Below are positions 9,149 through 17,191 of a stretch of 64,000 nt of DNA, in pieces; position 1 is the first letter of the stretch, and each line of letters starts with the position of its first letter. Position numbers and translations under genes: made by a program. This DNA comes from Mycobacterium sp. ITM-2016-00318. Its GTDB lineage: Bacteria; Actinomycetota; Actinomycetes; Mycobacteriales; Mycobacteriaceae. Below the pieces are notes generated by a model, which saw only the letters and a program-made list of their open reading frames with translations, was not told the origin of the DNA and did not search any database. Location of the stretch: NCBI RefSeq assembly GCF_002968285.2, contig NZ_CP134400.1, forward strand, positions 1,860,001 through 1,924,000. Direction: 5' to 3'.

Positions 9149-9894
9149 AGGCCGCTTCCGAGCGCCCGAGCACCGACATGGTCGAGCTGACGCGCAAGGA
9201 TGGCCATTTCGTTGAAGATCTTCGAAACCTGCTCAGGCGCCGCGTCGTTGGTGAAGGTGCTGCGATCCCACCACATCATCTTCGTACGGTAACGGTCGTC
9301 GGGATATGGCGTCGCAGGAACCTTCGTCGCCACTACACCGCCCGACGTGCGCCAGCGGTTGAGTACGTGCGAGCCCGCCGTCGCGACGACGAACTGCGCG
9401 GCCAGCAGCGCCATGGTGACGAACGGCATACGCGCCAGCGTGCTGCCGAGCGCACGGCTTCGGCTCTGATCGTCGGTCATCCAGGCGGTCTTCATCTCCA
9501 CGACTCCGAACGGCAGCCGGTCGGACAGCATCTTGTACACGGTGGACAGCCCCGGCCGGTCGGCCCATTCCACAACTGCGTGAGATTCCTCGGGCGAACC
9601 GAGTGGGCCCTTGGCGCGAATGCCACCCATGACTTCGCCCGCGTCGTTGACGACCGCGTGGAACAATTGGGTATTCGTCTCGTCGAGCAGCGAGTCCATG
9701 TCGAGCGCCGGTTCGATTCCGTGCTTGTGGTAGCTGCGTGCAGCACCTTCGATGAACTCGGCCCATAGTCCAGCGTCGGCCGAAGGTGTGGAGACGACCA
9801 CCGTGCAGCTTGTGTCGGAATCGAACCATCTGATTCCCTCGTCGAGCCGAACGGTGAATTCCGGGCGGTTCTCGCGCAGCAGAGGAACGGTCAT
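9145..9894 (-). CDS. GNAT-like N-acyltransferase-type hypothetical protein
   Basis: A 249-residue soluble protein I cannot assign firmly. It has a predicted alpha/beta fold with a central stretch NTQLFHAVVNDAGEVMGGIRAKGPLG, like the strand pair of GNAT or FeeM-type N-acyl amino acid synthases, and a later hydrophobic segment MPFVTMALLAAQFVVAT that could be a buried helix. The frame is open 23 codons further, but ATG at 9894 follows a GGGACAAGA site and precedes a sensible N-terminus. Its stop overlaps the start of the ThiF-nitroreductase gene, so the two are coupled and may act together, for example acyl transfer plus adenylation. Function is unproven. Confidence 0.7.
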   Translation of the reverse strand: MTVPLLRENRPEFTVRLDEGIRWFDSDTSCTVVVSTPSADAGLWAEFIEGAARSYHKHGIEPALDMDSLLDETNTQLFHAVVNDAGEVMGGIRAKGPLGSPEESHAVVEWADRPGLSTVYKMLSDRLPFGVVEMKTAWMTDDQSRSRALGSTLARMPFVTMALLAAQFVVATAGSHVLNRWRTSGGVVATKVPATPYPDDRYRTKMMWWDRSTFTNDAAPEQVSKIFNEMAILARQLDHVGARALGSGL

Positions 9895-10376
9895 TCTTGT
9901 CCCATCGGTCGGGCAATGGCGATCAAATCGTGGAGAAGTCGCGGTTGTCGGGGAGGTATTCACATGCGGTCTATATGAATACCCAGGCTTTGAGTATTGC
10001 TCTTACCAAGACCGTTATTCCAGCTAGCGAGGCGATCTTGTCCGGCAAATATTTACTCGATCGGCTATGTTGTTTGCGGAAATTGACGCGCGAAATAGCT
10101 AAGCTACTGTCGCATTGGTCAATAACCGCAGATAAACCAGGAGTGTCCGCTGTGTTCTGCGAACTCCTTCCCGAAACTGACGTCGATGCATTACGTTGCC
10201 GTAAATCAAGGCCATGTCTGGGCCCGGTTGACCCGATGACGCGGCAGCGAGCGCTCCCGGAGGACGGCGCCATCGCGCAGCGGGCCTTTCCGCCGCAGTC
10301 GGCCGCCCGAAGATCGCCGGAATGAGACCCTGAAGCAGTCCGGATGTGATGAACCCGACTAGGGAGGATTGAGGGG
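9895..10376. other. gene-free, AT-richer intergenic region
   Basis: About 480 bases between divergent genes with clearly lower GC over 9,950-10,200 than the flanks. The plus-strand open frame here (about 9897-10325) and a minus-strand one lack codon bias and domain content, so I do not call them. The region must hold promoters for the GNAT-like gene (minus) and purU (plus). I see no convincing riboswitch, tRNA or insertion-sequence remnant. The right end has a strong GGGAGGATTGAGGGG ribosome-binding site for purU. Confidence 0.5.
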
Positions 10377-11240
10377 ATGTCCACCCGAACGGATCTCGGC
10401 CGGCTCCTCCTTCGGTGTGCGGACCGCCCCGGATTGGTAGCCGCGGTGAGCAGCTTTCTGGCCAGGGCAGGCGCCAATATCGTTTCGCTCGACCAACATG
10501 CGACAGAACAGTCCGGCGGCACTTTCATGCAGAGGACGATTTTTCATCTGCCAGGTCTCACGGCAGCGCGCGACGGGCTGGAACGCGATTTCGCGCAGGA
10601 CGTCGCCAGCCGGTTCGACATGGATTTCCGGCTGACGGAGGCGGCCAAGCCGAAACGTGTCGCGATCCTGGCTTCCAAAGAGGACCACTGCCTTCTCGAT
10701 CTGCTATGGCGCAACCGGCGCGGGGAGCTGGACATGTCGGTGTCGATGGTGGTCTCCAACCACCCCGATCTTGCCGAACAGGTCCGGCCTTTCGGCGTGC
10801 CGTTCATTCACGTCCCGGCGACGAAAGACAACCGCGCGGACGCCGAGCAACGTCACCTGGACCTGCTGCGCGGCAACGCCGATCTGGTGGTGTTGGCACG
10901 CTACATGCAGATCCTCACGCACGACTTCTTGTCGAACGTTGGCTGCCCCCTGATCAACATCCACCACTCGTTTCTGCCCGCGTTCATCGGAGCGGCGCCG
11001 TACCGGCGGGCCAAGGAGCGGGGGGTGAAACTGGTGGGGGCGACCGCGCACTACGTCACCGAAGAACTCGACGACGGGCCGATCATCGAACAGGACGTGG
11101 TGCGCGTCGACCACCGGCATTCCGTCGAAGACCTGACCCGGCTCGGCGCGGATGTGGAGCGGGTGGTGCTTTCACGGGCGGTCCTGTGGCACTGCCAGGA
11201 CCGCATCATCCGGTACGGCAACCAGACGGTCGTGTTCTAG
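10377..11240 (+). CDS. purU: formyltetrahydrofolate deformylase
   Basis: A 287-residue cytosolic enzyme that hydrolyses 10-formyltetrahydrofolate to tetrahydrofolate and formate, balancing one-carbon pools and feeding formate to purine synthesis. Residues 1-85 form an ACT regulatory domain ([20 protein letters not shown]). Residues 90-287 form the formyltransferase fold, with the catalytic region [17 protein letters not shown] and the downstream aspartate in [14 protein letters not shown]. Length is typical. Start ATG follows a strong GGGAGG site. It is monocistronic and its stop shares a CTAG with the convergent SDR gene. Confidence 0.95.
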   Translation: MSTRTDLGRLLLRCADRPGLVAAVSSFLARAGANIVSLDQHATEQSGGTFMQRTIFHLPGLTAARDGLERDFAQDVASRFDMDFRLTEAAKPKRVAILASKEDHCLLDLLWRNRRGELDMSVSMVVSNHPDLAEQVRPFGVPFIHVPATKDNRADAEQRHLDLLRGNADLVVLARYMQILTHDFLSNVGCPLINIHHSFLPAFIGAAPYRRAKERGVKLVGATAHYVTEELDDGPIIEQDVVRVDHRHSVEDLTRLGADVERVVLSRAVLWHCQDRIIRYGNQTVVF

Positions 11241-12063
11241 TACCGCGTCGACCCCTGATCCACCGATATCTCCTGTGCGGTGACCAGTTTCGAGTCCTCG
11301 GAGGACAGCCAGGCTACCGCGGCTGCGATGTCCTCCGGCTGTGCCACCCAGCTCGGCAGAAACGGAGTCAGCATGTTCATCAGCGACTGGTTGCCGTGGG
11401 ACTCGGCGGCCTTCGCGATCGCCGCGACCACCCCTCGGAACCCATCTCGGTGACCACGGGCCCCGGGTGGACGCTGTTCACCCGAATCGAATACTTCCCC
11501 AGCTCGGCGGCGAACGCCCGTGCCATGCCGGTGACGGCATGCTTGCTGGCGGTGTAGTGAATCATGAACGGCTGCAGCTTCACTCCGGCAGCGGAGCCGA
11601 TGAGGACGATCGAACCACCCCGGCCGCCGTCGATGATGGTCTGAGCACCGGCCATCACCGTGTTCCACGTGCCGGTCACGTTGATGTCCATCACGTCGCG
11701 AAACGCCTCCGGCGTGATCGCATTCCACGCGGCTGGGGCGGAGATGCCGGCGTTGGCGACGATGACGTCGAGTCGGCCGAATTCGGCGACACCGGTGTTT
11801 ACGGCTTTGCACATGCCGTCAAGGTCGCGGGTGTCGACGGCGGAGGTGACGATGCGACGCCCCGTGCCTTCGACGAGCCGGGCCGTCTCGTCCAGATCCT
11901 CCCGTGTCGCAGAGGGATACGGAGCACACGCCGGCAGTTTGTCCGCGAGATCGATCGCGATGATGTCGGCGCCGTCGGAAGCCAGCCGGACGGCGTGGGC
12001 GCGACCCTGACCCCTCGCGGCGCCGGTGATGAAGGCGACCTTGCCCTCCAGTCTGCCGGTCAC
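11237..12063 (-). pseudogene. mycofactocin-type SDR oxidoreductase, frameshifted
   Basis: A short-chain dehydrogenase read in two frames. The N-terminal frame (from GTG at 12063) has TGAARGQGRAHAVRLA, the subfamily insert PYPSATREDLDETARLVEG and the YTASK catalytic motif, and runs in frame up to VTEMGSEG; the last part, VVAAIAKAAES to [10 protein letters not shown], continues in another frame. Adding one base in the GGGG run (plus 11431-11434) restores a 275-residue protein, the normal length. The PYPxAT insert marks SDRs with a bound NAD that depend on mycofactocin in vivo. Translationally coupled (GTGA) to the upstream acyl-CoA dehydrogenase. Either a true mutation or a homopolymer base-call error. 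Confidence 0.85.
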
Positions 12064-13235
12064 GATTGTGCGCCCTTGACCAGATTGCCCCCGATGATGA
12101 GCCGCTGGATCTCGCTAGTGCCCTCGTAGAGCCGCAACAGCCGGACATCGCGGTAGATCCGCTCCACCGGGACGTCGCGCATATAGCCGCTGCCGCCGTG
12201 CACCTGAACCGCGAGATCGGCCACCTTTCCAGCCATTTCGGTGCAGAACAACTTCGCCGCCGACGGCGCGATCCTGCGGTCTTCACCGGTGAGCCACAGC
12301 CGCGCGGTGTCGCGGACGAGCGCGCGTCCGGCCAGCACGCCGGTCTGCTGGTCGGCGAGCATCGCCTGCACCAGCTGGAAGCTGCCGATCGGCTTCCCGC
12401 CCTGCGTGGCGGTGGCGGCGTAGCCGACCGATTCATCGAGCGCGCGCTGGGCGATGCCGACCGCCAGCGCGGCGATGTGAACGCGGCCGCGGGCGAGTGA
12501 CGTCATCGCCGCCCGGTAGCCGATGTCCTCACTGCCGCCGATGAGTGCGCCCGCGGGGACCCTGACATCGGTGAAGGCGACGTCAGCAGTCCACGCACCC
12601 TCCTGGCCCATCTTGGCGTCCTTCACGCCGACCTGGACGCCTGGCGTGTCCGCGGGCACGAGAAAGACCGCGATGCCGGGTCCGTTGTCATCGGCCGGCC
12701 TGCTGCGCGCGAAGACGACAAAGAGGTCCGCGATCGGTGCGTTCGTGATGAAACGCTTGTCGCCGTTGATGATCCAGCCCGCGTCGTCATGTGAACCGTC
12801 ACGAACCGCCTTCGTGCGCAGACCCGACGGATTCGATCCGGCGCCGGGCTCGGTCAATGCGAACGACGCCACTTCGCCGGTGGCCAACCGCTCGAGCCAG
12901 TCGGCCTTTTGCTGCTCGGTACCGAATCCCACGAGCACCTGACCGGCGATGCCGTTGTTGGTGCCGAACATCGACCGCAGCGCGAGCGATGTGTACCCGA
13001 GCTCCATCGCCAGCTCGACATCCTGGGCCAGGTTGAGGCCGAGGCCGCCCCACTCCTGCGGAATCGCGTAGCCGAACAGGCCCATTTTGGCGGCCTGCTC
13101 ACGAAGGTCGTCGGGGACCCGGTCGCCTGCGAGGATTTCCTGCTCGCGCGGCACTACTGCGCTACGGACGAAGTGGCGGGTCTGGGCCAGGATCTCCTGG
13201 AAGTCCTCATCGCTGACTTGGGCGGTGGCGGTCAT
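12060..13235 (-). CDS. acyl-CoA dehydrogenase
   Basis: A 391-residue acyl-CoA dehydrogenase of the single-gene (homotetramer) kind. It shows FALTEPGAGSNPSGLRTKA (flavin site), the GGKPIGSFQLVQAMLADQ stretch, QVHGGSGYMRDVPVERIYRD, and the canonical RLYEGTSEIQRLIIGG with the catalytic glutamate in EGT. It would carry out the first step of beta-oxidation of an acyl-CoA. It heads a two-gene minus operon with the mycofactocin-type SDR, divergent from an SDR-thiolase-dehydrogenase-GntR operon; a perfect inverted repeat lies in the shared promoter region. Confidence 0.92.
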   Translation of the reverse strand: MTATAQVSDEDFQEILAQTRHFVRSAVVPREQEILAGDRVPDDLREQAAKMGLFGYAIPQEWGGLGLNLAQDVELAMELGYTSLALRSMFGTNNGIAGQVLVGFGTEQQKADWLERLATGEVASFALTEPGAGSNPSGLRTKAVRDGSHDDAGWIINGDKRFITNAPIADLFVVFARSRPADDNGPGIAVFLVPADTPGVQVGVKDAKMGQEGAWTADVAFTDVRVPAGALIGGSEDIGYRAAMTSLARGRVHIAALAVGIAQRALDESVGYAATATQGGKPIGSFQLVQAMLADQQTGVLAGRALVRDTARLWLTGEDRRIAPSAAKLFCTEMAGKVADLAVQVHGGSGYMRDVPVERIYRDVRLLRLYEGTSEIQRLIIGGNLVKGAQS

Positions 13236-13243
13236 GAGGCGGA

Positions 13244-13262
13244 ATCATATATGAAATATGAT
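13244..13262. promoter_or_regulatory. palindromic operator in divergent promoter
   Basis: ATCATAT-ATGAA-ATATGAT, perfect seven-base arms around a five-base spacer, in the 45-base gap between two divergent genes. The AT-rich palindrome in such a short gap is a good candidate operator. The GntR-family gene that closes the plus-strand operon (16,443-17,111) is the obvious candidate regulator; this link is inferred. Confidence 0.6.
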
Positions 13263-13280
13263 GTCGCCAATTAACCGAGG

Positions 13281-14030
13281 ATGGGTGATCAGGTGTCATT
13301 GCTGACAGATCAGACGGCGGTCGTCACCGGCGGTGCGCAGGGCTTGGGATATGCGATCGCCGAGCGCTTCGTCGCCGAAGGCGCACAGGTGGTGCTCGGC
13401 GACCTCGACCTCGCCGCGACGGAGGCCGCAGCCGAACGCCTCGGCAACGACGCCACGCTGGCGGTGCGGTGCGACGTCACGAAGGCCGACGAGGTCGACG
13501 CGCTTGTCGCCGCGGCGGTCGAACACTTCGGCGGACTCGACATCATGGTGAACAACGCGGGCATCACCCGTGACGCGACGCTGCGCAAGATGACCGAGCA
13601 GCAGTTCGACGAAGTGATCGCCGTGCACCTGAAGGGCACGTGGAACGGCACCAAGGCGGCCGCCGCGATCATGCGTGAGAACCAGCGCGGAGCAATCGTG
13701 AACATGTCCTCGATCTCCGGCAAGGTCGGCCTGGTCGGCCAGACGAACTACTCGGCAGCCAAGGCGGGCATCGTCGGCATGACCAAGGCCGCCGCGAAGG
13801 AACTCGCCCATCTCGGGGTGCGGGTGAACGCAATCCAACCCGGCCTGATCCGGTCAGCGATGACAGAGGCCATGCCGCCACACATTTGGGACCAGAAGCT
13901 GGCGGAGGTGCCGATGGGCCGGGCAGGCGAACCCGCCGAGGTGGCGAAGGTGGCCCTGTTCCTGGCCAGCGATCTGTCGTCGTACATGACCGGCACCGTT
14001 CTCGAGGTCACCGGTGGGAGGCATATCTGA
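13281..14030 (+). CDS. SDR-family 3-oxoacyl reductase / hydroxyacyl-CoA dehydrogenase (FabG-like)
   Basis: A 249-residue classical short-chain dehydrogenase. It has the Rossmann glycine motif TGGAQGLG (about 16-23), NNAG (about 90) and the catalytic Ser plus YSAAK. Its C-terminus [17 protein letters not shown] is typical of FabG-like enzymes. In this operon it probably oxidises a 3-hydroxyacyl-CoA before the thiolase that follows. Two starts are possible: ATG 13281 or GTG 13293; the latter has a better-spaced GAGGATGGG upstream. The stop overlaps the thiolase ATG. Confidence 0.9.
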   Translation: MGDQVSLLTDQTAVVTGGAQGLGYAIAERFVAEGAQVVLGDLDLAATEAAAERLGNDATLAVRCDVTKADEVDALVAAAVEHFGGLDIMVNNAGITRDATLRKMTEQQFDEVIAVHLKGTWNGTKAAAAIMRENQRGAIVNMSSISGKVGLVGQTNYSAAKAGIVGMTKAAAKELAHLGVRVNAIQPGLIRSAMTEAMPPHIWDQKLAEVPMGRAGEPAEVAKVALFLASDLSSYMTGTVLEVTGGRHI

Positions 14031-15250
14031 TGCGCGCACGCGAGGTGGTGATCTGCGAACCGGTGCGCACACCGATCGGTCGCTACGGCGGCATGTTCGC
14101 GTCGCTGACCGCCGTCGACCTCGGGGTGACGGCACTCAAGGGACTGCTCGCGCGAACCGGAGTCCCACCCGAGGCGGTGCAGGACGTGATCCTCGGCCAC
14201 TGCTACCCGAACAGCGAGGCGCCGGCCATCGGCCGCGTGGTCGCCCTGGACGCAGGCCTGCCCGTCACCGTGCCCGGTATGCAGGTCGACCGCCGCTGCG
14301 GATCGGGCCTACAGGCCGTGATCCAGGCGTGCCTTCAGGTGAGCAGCGGCGACAACGACCTCGTCATCGCAGGCGGCGCGGAGAGCATGACCAACGTCGC
14401 CTTCTACTCCACCGATATGCGTTGGGGCGGGGGCCGAACCGGCGTCACGGTGCACGACGCGCTCGCGCGTGGCCGCACGACCGCGGGCGGACAGCACTAT
14501 CCGGTCCCCGGCGGCATGTTGGAAACCGCCGAGAATCTGCGCCGCCAGTACGGCATCTCACGGCAGGAGCAGGACGAACTCGCGGTTGCCTCGCATCAGC
14601 GAGCCGTCACCGCGCAGAAGGACGGCATCCTCGCCGAGGAGATCATTCCCGTATCAGTACGCACACGGCAGGGTGAGCAGATCATCGACACCGACGAGCA
14701 TCCCCGTGCCGACACCTCCGTCGAGTCGCTGGCGATGTTGAAACCCGTTCTGGGAAAGAGCGATCCGGAGGCAACGGTCACTGCGGGCAATGCCAGCGGA
14801 CAGAACGACGCCGCCTCCATGTGCATCGTGACGACGCCGGAGACGGCGGCCGAACTCGGTCTGGACCCGTTGGTCCGTCTCGTCTCGTGGGGTTCTGCCG
14901 GGGTGGCGCCGAACATCATGGGCATCGGTCCGGTTCCGTCGACCGAGGTCGCGCTCGGCAAGGCGGGTCTGCAGCTCAGCGACATCGACCTGATCGAGTT
15001 GAACGAGGCGTTCGCGGCGCAGGCACTGGCCGTGATGCGGGAGTGGGGTTTCTCCGACGCCGACCGTGAACGCACGAACGTGCACGGCTCCGGGATCTCG
15101 CTCGGCCACCCGGTCGGCGCGACCGGCGGCCGGATGCTCGCGACGCTGGCGAGGGAGCTGAACCGGCGCGAGGCGCGCTACGGCTTGGAAACGATGTGTA
15201 TCGGCGGCGGGCAGGGCCTGGCGGCGGTGTTCGAGAGGGTTGGGGCATGA
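14030..15250 (+). CDS. acetyl-CoA C-acyltransferase (thiolase)
   Basis: A 406-residue thiolase that cleaves 3-oxoacyl-CoA with CoA to give acetyl- or propionyl-CoA. The nucleophilic cysteine is Cys90 in DRRCGSGLQAV. The C-terminal acid-base residues are in GISLGHPVGATGGRM (His) and MCIGGGQGLA (Cys). Length is typical of FadA-type degradative thiolases. The start overlaps the upstream SDR stop as TGATG and its own stop overlaps the next dehydrogenase start as ATGA, so it is in the middle of a coupled operon. Confidence 0.93.
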   Translation: MRAREVVICEPVRTPIGRYGGMFASLTAVDLGVTALKGLLARTGVPPEAVQDVILGHCYPNSEAPAIGRVVALDAGLPVTVPGMQVDRRCGSGLQAVIQACLQVSSGDNDLVIAGGAESMTNVAFYSTDMRWGGGRTGVTVHDALARGRTTAGGQHYPVPGGMLETAENLRRQYGISRQEQDELAVASHQRAVTAQKDGILAEEIIPVSVRTRQGEQIIDTDEHPRADTSVESLAMLKPVLGKSDPEATVTAGNASGQNDAASMCIVTTPETAAELGLDPLVRLVSWGSAGVAPNIMGIGPVPSTEVALGKAGLQLSDIDLIELNEAFAAQALAVMREWGFSDADRERTNVHGSGISLGHPVGATGGRMLATLARELNRREARYGLETMCIGGGQGLAAVFERVGA

Positions 15251-16440
15251 GCAGAATCGCGCAGACGCTCGGGCTGACGGAGTTTCAGACCGAGATCCTC
15301 GCCAACGTGCGGCGATTTGTCGACAAGGAGGTCATCCCCAACGCGCAGGAGCTCGAGCACGCCGATACCTATCCGCAGGACATCGTCGACCAGATGCGCG
15401 AAATGGGTCTGTTCGGCTTGATGATTCCCGAGGAGTACGGCGGGCTTGGCGAGTCGCTGCTGACCTACGCGCTCTGCGTCGAGGAACTCGCCCGCGGCTG
15501 GATGAGCGTTTCCGGCGTGATCAACACCCACTTCATCGTTGCCTACATGTTGCGCCAGCACGGCACCGACGAGCAGAAAAAGCGCTTCCTGCCGCGGATG
15601 GCCACCGGTGAGACGCGGGGCGCGTTCTCGATGTCGGAACCTGAACTCGGTTCTGACGTGGCCGCGATACGCACGCGGGCCAAGCGCAACGACGATGGCA
15701 CCTACACCATCGACGGCCAGAAGATGTGGCTCACCAACGGTGGAAGCTCCACCCTGGTGGCGGTATTGGTGCGCACGGACGAAGGTGCGGAGAAGCCACA
15801 CCGCAATCTGACCGCCTTCCTCGTCGAGAAGCCGACCGGCTTCGGCGAGGTCGCACCCGGGCTGGTGATCCCCGGCAAGATCGACAAGCTCGGATACAAG
15901 GGCATCGACACCACCGAGATGATTTTCGACGGCTACGTCGCTAACGGCGACGACATCCTCGGCGAGTCACCGGGGCAGGGTTTCTTCCAGATGATGGACG
16001 GCATCGAGGTCGGCCGGGTGAACGTGTCGGCGAGGGCGTGCGGCGTCGGCATCCGCGCGTTCGAGCTCGCAGTCCGGTACGCGCAGCAGCGCCAGACCTT
16101 CGGCAAGCCGATCGCCGAGCATCAGGCGATCGCGTTCCAGCTGGCCGAGATGGCGACGAAAGTGGAAGCCGCGCACCTGATGATGGTGAACGCGGCCCGC
16201 CTCAAGGACTCCGGTGAACGCAACGATGTCGCGGCGGGGATGGCCAAGTACCTGGCAAGCGAGTTCTGCTCCGAGGTCACCCAGCAGAGCTTCCGCATTC
16301 ACGGCGGCTACGGCTACTCCAAGGAGTACGAGATCGAACGGCTGATGCGCGATGCCCCGTTCCTGTTGATCGGCGAGGGCACCAGCGAGATCCAGAAGAA
16401 CATCATCAGCAAGCGACTGCTCGCCGACTATCGGATCTGA
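15247..16440 (+). CDS. acyl-CoA dehydrogenase
   Basis: A 397-residue acyl-CoA dehydrogenase of the homotetrameric kind. Visible motifs are FSMSEPELGSDVAAI, YAQQRQTFGKPIAEHQAIAF, RIHGGYGYSKEYEIERLMRD and GEGTSEIQKNIISKRLL, where the EGT glutamate is the expected base. The open frame extends upstream, but the ATG at 15247 overlaps the thiolase stop (ATGA) and gives the standard N-terminus. With the second dehydrogenase across the divergent promoter, the two might handle different stages of the same acyl chain. Confidence 0.92.
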   Translation: MSRIAQTLGLTEFQTEILANVRRFVDKEVIPNAQELEHADTYPQDIVDQMREMGLFGLMIPEEYGGLGESLLTYALCVEELARGWMSVSGVINTHFIVAYMLRQHGTDEQKKRFLPRMATGETRGAFSMSEPELGSDVAAIRTRAKRNDDGTYTIDGQKMWLTNGGSSTLVAVLVRTDEGAEKPHRNLTAFLVEKPTGFGEVAPGLVIPGKIDKLGYKGIDTTEMIFDGYVANGDDILGESPGQGFFQMMDGIEVGRVNVSARACGVGIRAFELAVRYAQQRQTFGKPIAEHQAIAFQLAEMATKVEAAHLMMVNAARLKDSGERNDVAAGMAKYLASEFCSEVTQQSFRIHGGYGYSKEYEIERLMRDAPFLLIGEGTSEIQKNIISKRLLADYRI

Positions 16441-16442
16441 CC

Positions 16443-17111
16443 GTGGCCGTTCCGGAGTTCGCCACCCGCCCACAGCTTTCCGAAGCGGTGGCACGGTTCG
16501 TGCGCAACCGGATCTTCGACGGTGCCTACGCGGCGGGCTCCTTCGTACGGCTCGACCAGTTGGCGGCGGAGCTGGGCATCAGCGTCACACCCGTTCGTGA
16601 GGCGCTCTTTCAGTTGCGCGCCGAGGGCCTGCTGGACCAGAAGCTGCACCGCGGGTTCGTGGTGCTGCCGGTGACCCGGCGCGATATCACCGACGTATCG
16701 GATGTGCAGGCGCACATCGGGGGAGAGCTGGCCGCGAGGGCGGCCGCGAACATCACCGACGAGCAGGTGTGTGAGCTCGAGTCGATCCAGTTGCAGCTGG
16801 AGGGCGCCTACGCCGGCGACGATCATGAGCGGGCGGTGCGGCTCAACCATGACTTCCATCGTGCGATCAACGTCGCCGCCGATTCGCCGAAGTTGGCTCA
16901 GCTGATGTCCCAAATAACCCGCTACGCGCCGGAATCGGTGTTCCCGACCGTCGAAGGGTGGCCGAAGCGGTCGATGCGCGACCACCGCAGGGTGGTCGCG
17001 GCGCTCGCCAAGCGTGATGCAGAGCAGGCGCGGGCCGCGATGTCAGAGCATCTCTCGGCGGGTGCGAAACCGTTGATCGATCACCTCGAGCAGCGGGGGG
17101 TTGTCACCTAA
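16443..17111 (+). CDS. GntR-family transcriptional regulator (FCD domain)
   Basis: A 222-residue DNA-binding regulator. The winged helix-turn-helix covers residues about 8-78 (LDQLAAELGISVTPVREALFQLRAEGLL), and an all-helical FCD ligand domain follows, with DxxxH-type metal/acid ligands in NHDFHRAINVAA and the RDHRRVVAAL helix. This FadR-like subgroup usually represses catabolic genes and is released by an acid or acyl-CoA. It begins with GTG two bases after the dehydrogenase stop, as the last gene of that operon. A perfect palindrome in the operon promoter (13,244) is its likely site. Confidence 0.88.
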   Translation: MAVPEFATRPQLSEAVARFVRNRIFDGAYAAGSFVRLDQLAAELGISVTPVREALFQLRAEGLLDQKLHRGFVVLPVTRRDITDVSDVQAHIGGELAARAAANITDEQVCELESIQLQLEGAYAGDDHERAVRLNHDFHRAINVAADSPKLAQLMSQITRYAPESVFPTVEGWPKRSMRDHRRVVAALAKRDAEQARAAMSEHLSAGAKPLIDHLEQRGVVT

Positions 17112-17114
17112 CCC

Positions 17115-17176
17115 CGCGAGAAGACGCAAAAGTACCCGAAACCGTGGCGTTAGGGGTCCTTTTGCGTCTGCTCGCG
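17115..17176. terminator. long hairpin between convergent genes (bidirectional terminator)
   Basis: The arms CGCGAGAAGACGCAAAAG and CTTTTGCGTCTGCTCGCG pair over 18 bases with one mismatch; an inner ACCC/GGGT stem extends it. It fills the gap between a plus-strand and a minus-strand gene, so it should stop transcription from both sides. Mycobacterial terminators often lack a U-run, as here. Confidence 0.8.
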
Positions 17177-17191
17177 CAGAGGAAGCGACCC

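Noticed and set aside
9897..10325. 142-residue plus-strand frame in the AT-richer gap
   Set aside because: It starts inside the opposite gene, shows no codon bias or known motif, and has no ribosome-binding site.
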